NCBI GenBank assembly: GCA_964650975.1
Contig: CAZYWA010000476.1
Location: 1-6,228 of the forward strand
DNA: 6,228 nt
Source: CAZYWA01 sp964650975 [NCBI: uncultured bacterium]
Lineage (GTDB): Bacteria > JADJOY01
Reading direction: 5' to 3'
The notes below the pieces were generated by a model, which saw only the letters and a program-made list of their open reading frames with translations, did not search any database and was not told the origin of the DNA. The position numbers were made by a program, and so were the translations under genes. Below, piece after piece: positions 6,164 to 6,228 of this stretch (the stretch's first letter is position 1; the number at the start of each line of letters is the position of its first letter).

Positions 6164-6228
6164 GCGGCCGAGCTTAACCCGGATTATTCATGAAGCGTTC
6201 TACTGCGGCCGCCGATCGTCGGCATCTT
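6164..6228. other. H-NOX upstream region, edge of window
   Basis: This 65-base stretch is the only sequence visible upstream of H-NOX. It contains an AT-rich patch (6173-6194), a NotI-type palindrome GCGGCCGC (6205-6212) and a small hairpin GCCGA-TCG-TCGGC (6211-6223). A plus-strand ATG at 6190 is followed by 13 open codons (MKRSTAAADRRHL) to the window end and could start a divergent gene. Only 26 bases would then separate the two start codons, leaving little room for two promoters, so I do not call it a gene. Confidence 0.5.
6183..6188 (-). promoter_or_regulatory. Possible -10 element of H-NOX/kinase operon
   Basis: On the minus strand this reads AATAAT, five of six matches to the sigma-70 -10 consensus, in an AT-rich patch that contrasts with the surrounding GC-rich DNA. 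It lies 19 bases before the H-NOX start, which would give a very short leader and agrees with the lack of a Shine-Dalgarno sequence. No -35 element is present at 16-18 base spacing (the region there is all G/C), so the call is weak. Confidence 0.25.

Noticed and set aside
6222-6228. GCATCTT at the window edge resembling one half of an NsrR-type (NO-responsive repressor) operator
   Set aside because: No matching second half-site at the right spacing inside the window, and a 7-base match is expected by chance. Sequence beyond the edge would be needed.
6190-6228. Possible divergent gene start on the plus strand (ATG at 6190)
   Set aside because: Only 13 codons are visible, no ribosome binding site is clear, and the 26-base gap to the H-NOX start is too short for two promoters.

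Overview
The window is strongly GC-rich with heavy G/C third positions in the real genes, so almost every antisense frame is also open. It looks like a bacterial chromosome. The gene mix (free-standing H-NOX, GAF/PAS hybrid kinase, B12-type radical SAM protein with a hydrophobic tail) would fit a Myxococcota/deltaproteobacterial-type or similar high-GC soil or sediment lineage. That placement is an inference from composition and gene content; there is no rRNA or other marker here. I see no tRNA, rRNA, CRISPR array, insertion sequence or phage gene.

Layout from left to right. (1) Bases 1-633, plus strand: the 3' part of a gene cut by the window edge, encoding a hypothetical protein with a DUF1330-like (ferredoxin-fold) look. 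(2) Bases 613-1317, minus strand: a HAD-superfamily hydrolase of the REG-2/HDHD3-like type, meeting gene 1 tail to tail with a 21-base overlap. (3) Bases 1400-3145, minus strand: a radical SAM protein with an N-terminal cobalamin-binding-type domain and an unexplained hydrophobic C-terminal extension, 82 bases upstream of the HAD gene and probably cotranscribed with it. (4) Bases 3146-3425: an intergenic stretch with two GC-rich hairpins just beyond the next gene's stop, probably where the sensor operon ends. (5) Bases 3426-5579, minus strand: a hybrid histidine kinase with coiled coil, GAF, PAS, HisKA, HATPase and receiver domains. (6) Bases 5579-6163, minus strand: an H-NOX heme nitric-oxide sensor whose stop codon overlaps the kinase start codon (TGATG). 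(7) Bases 6164-6228: a short upstream region with an AT-rich patch.

The clearest biological unit is the H-NOX/hybrid-kinase pair: a predicted nitric-oxide sensor controlling kinase autophosphorylation and phosphotransfer to the fused receiver. The H-NOX keeps the heme ligand His102, Pro115 and the Tyr131/Ser133/Arg135 propionate clamp. It has Phe at position 140 where O2-binding H-NOX proteins have Tyr, so it should prefer NO over O2. Its cysteine-rich C-terminal site keeps three Cys but has Gln where a His zinc ligand is expected. The downstream target of the relay is not in the window. The radical SAM/HAD pair has no recognisable pathway.
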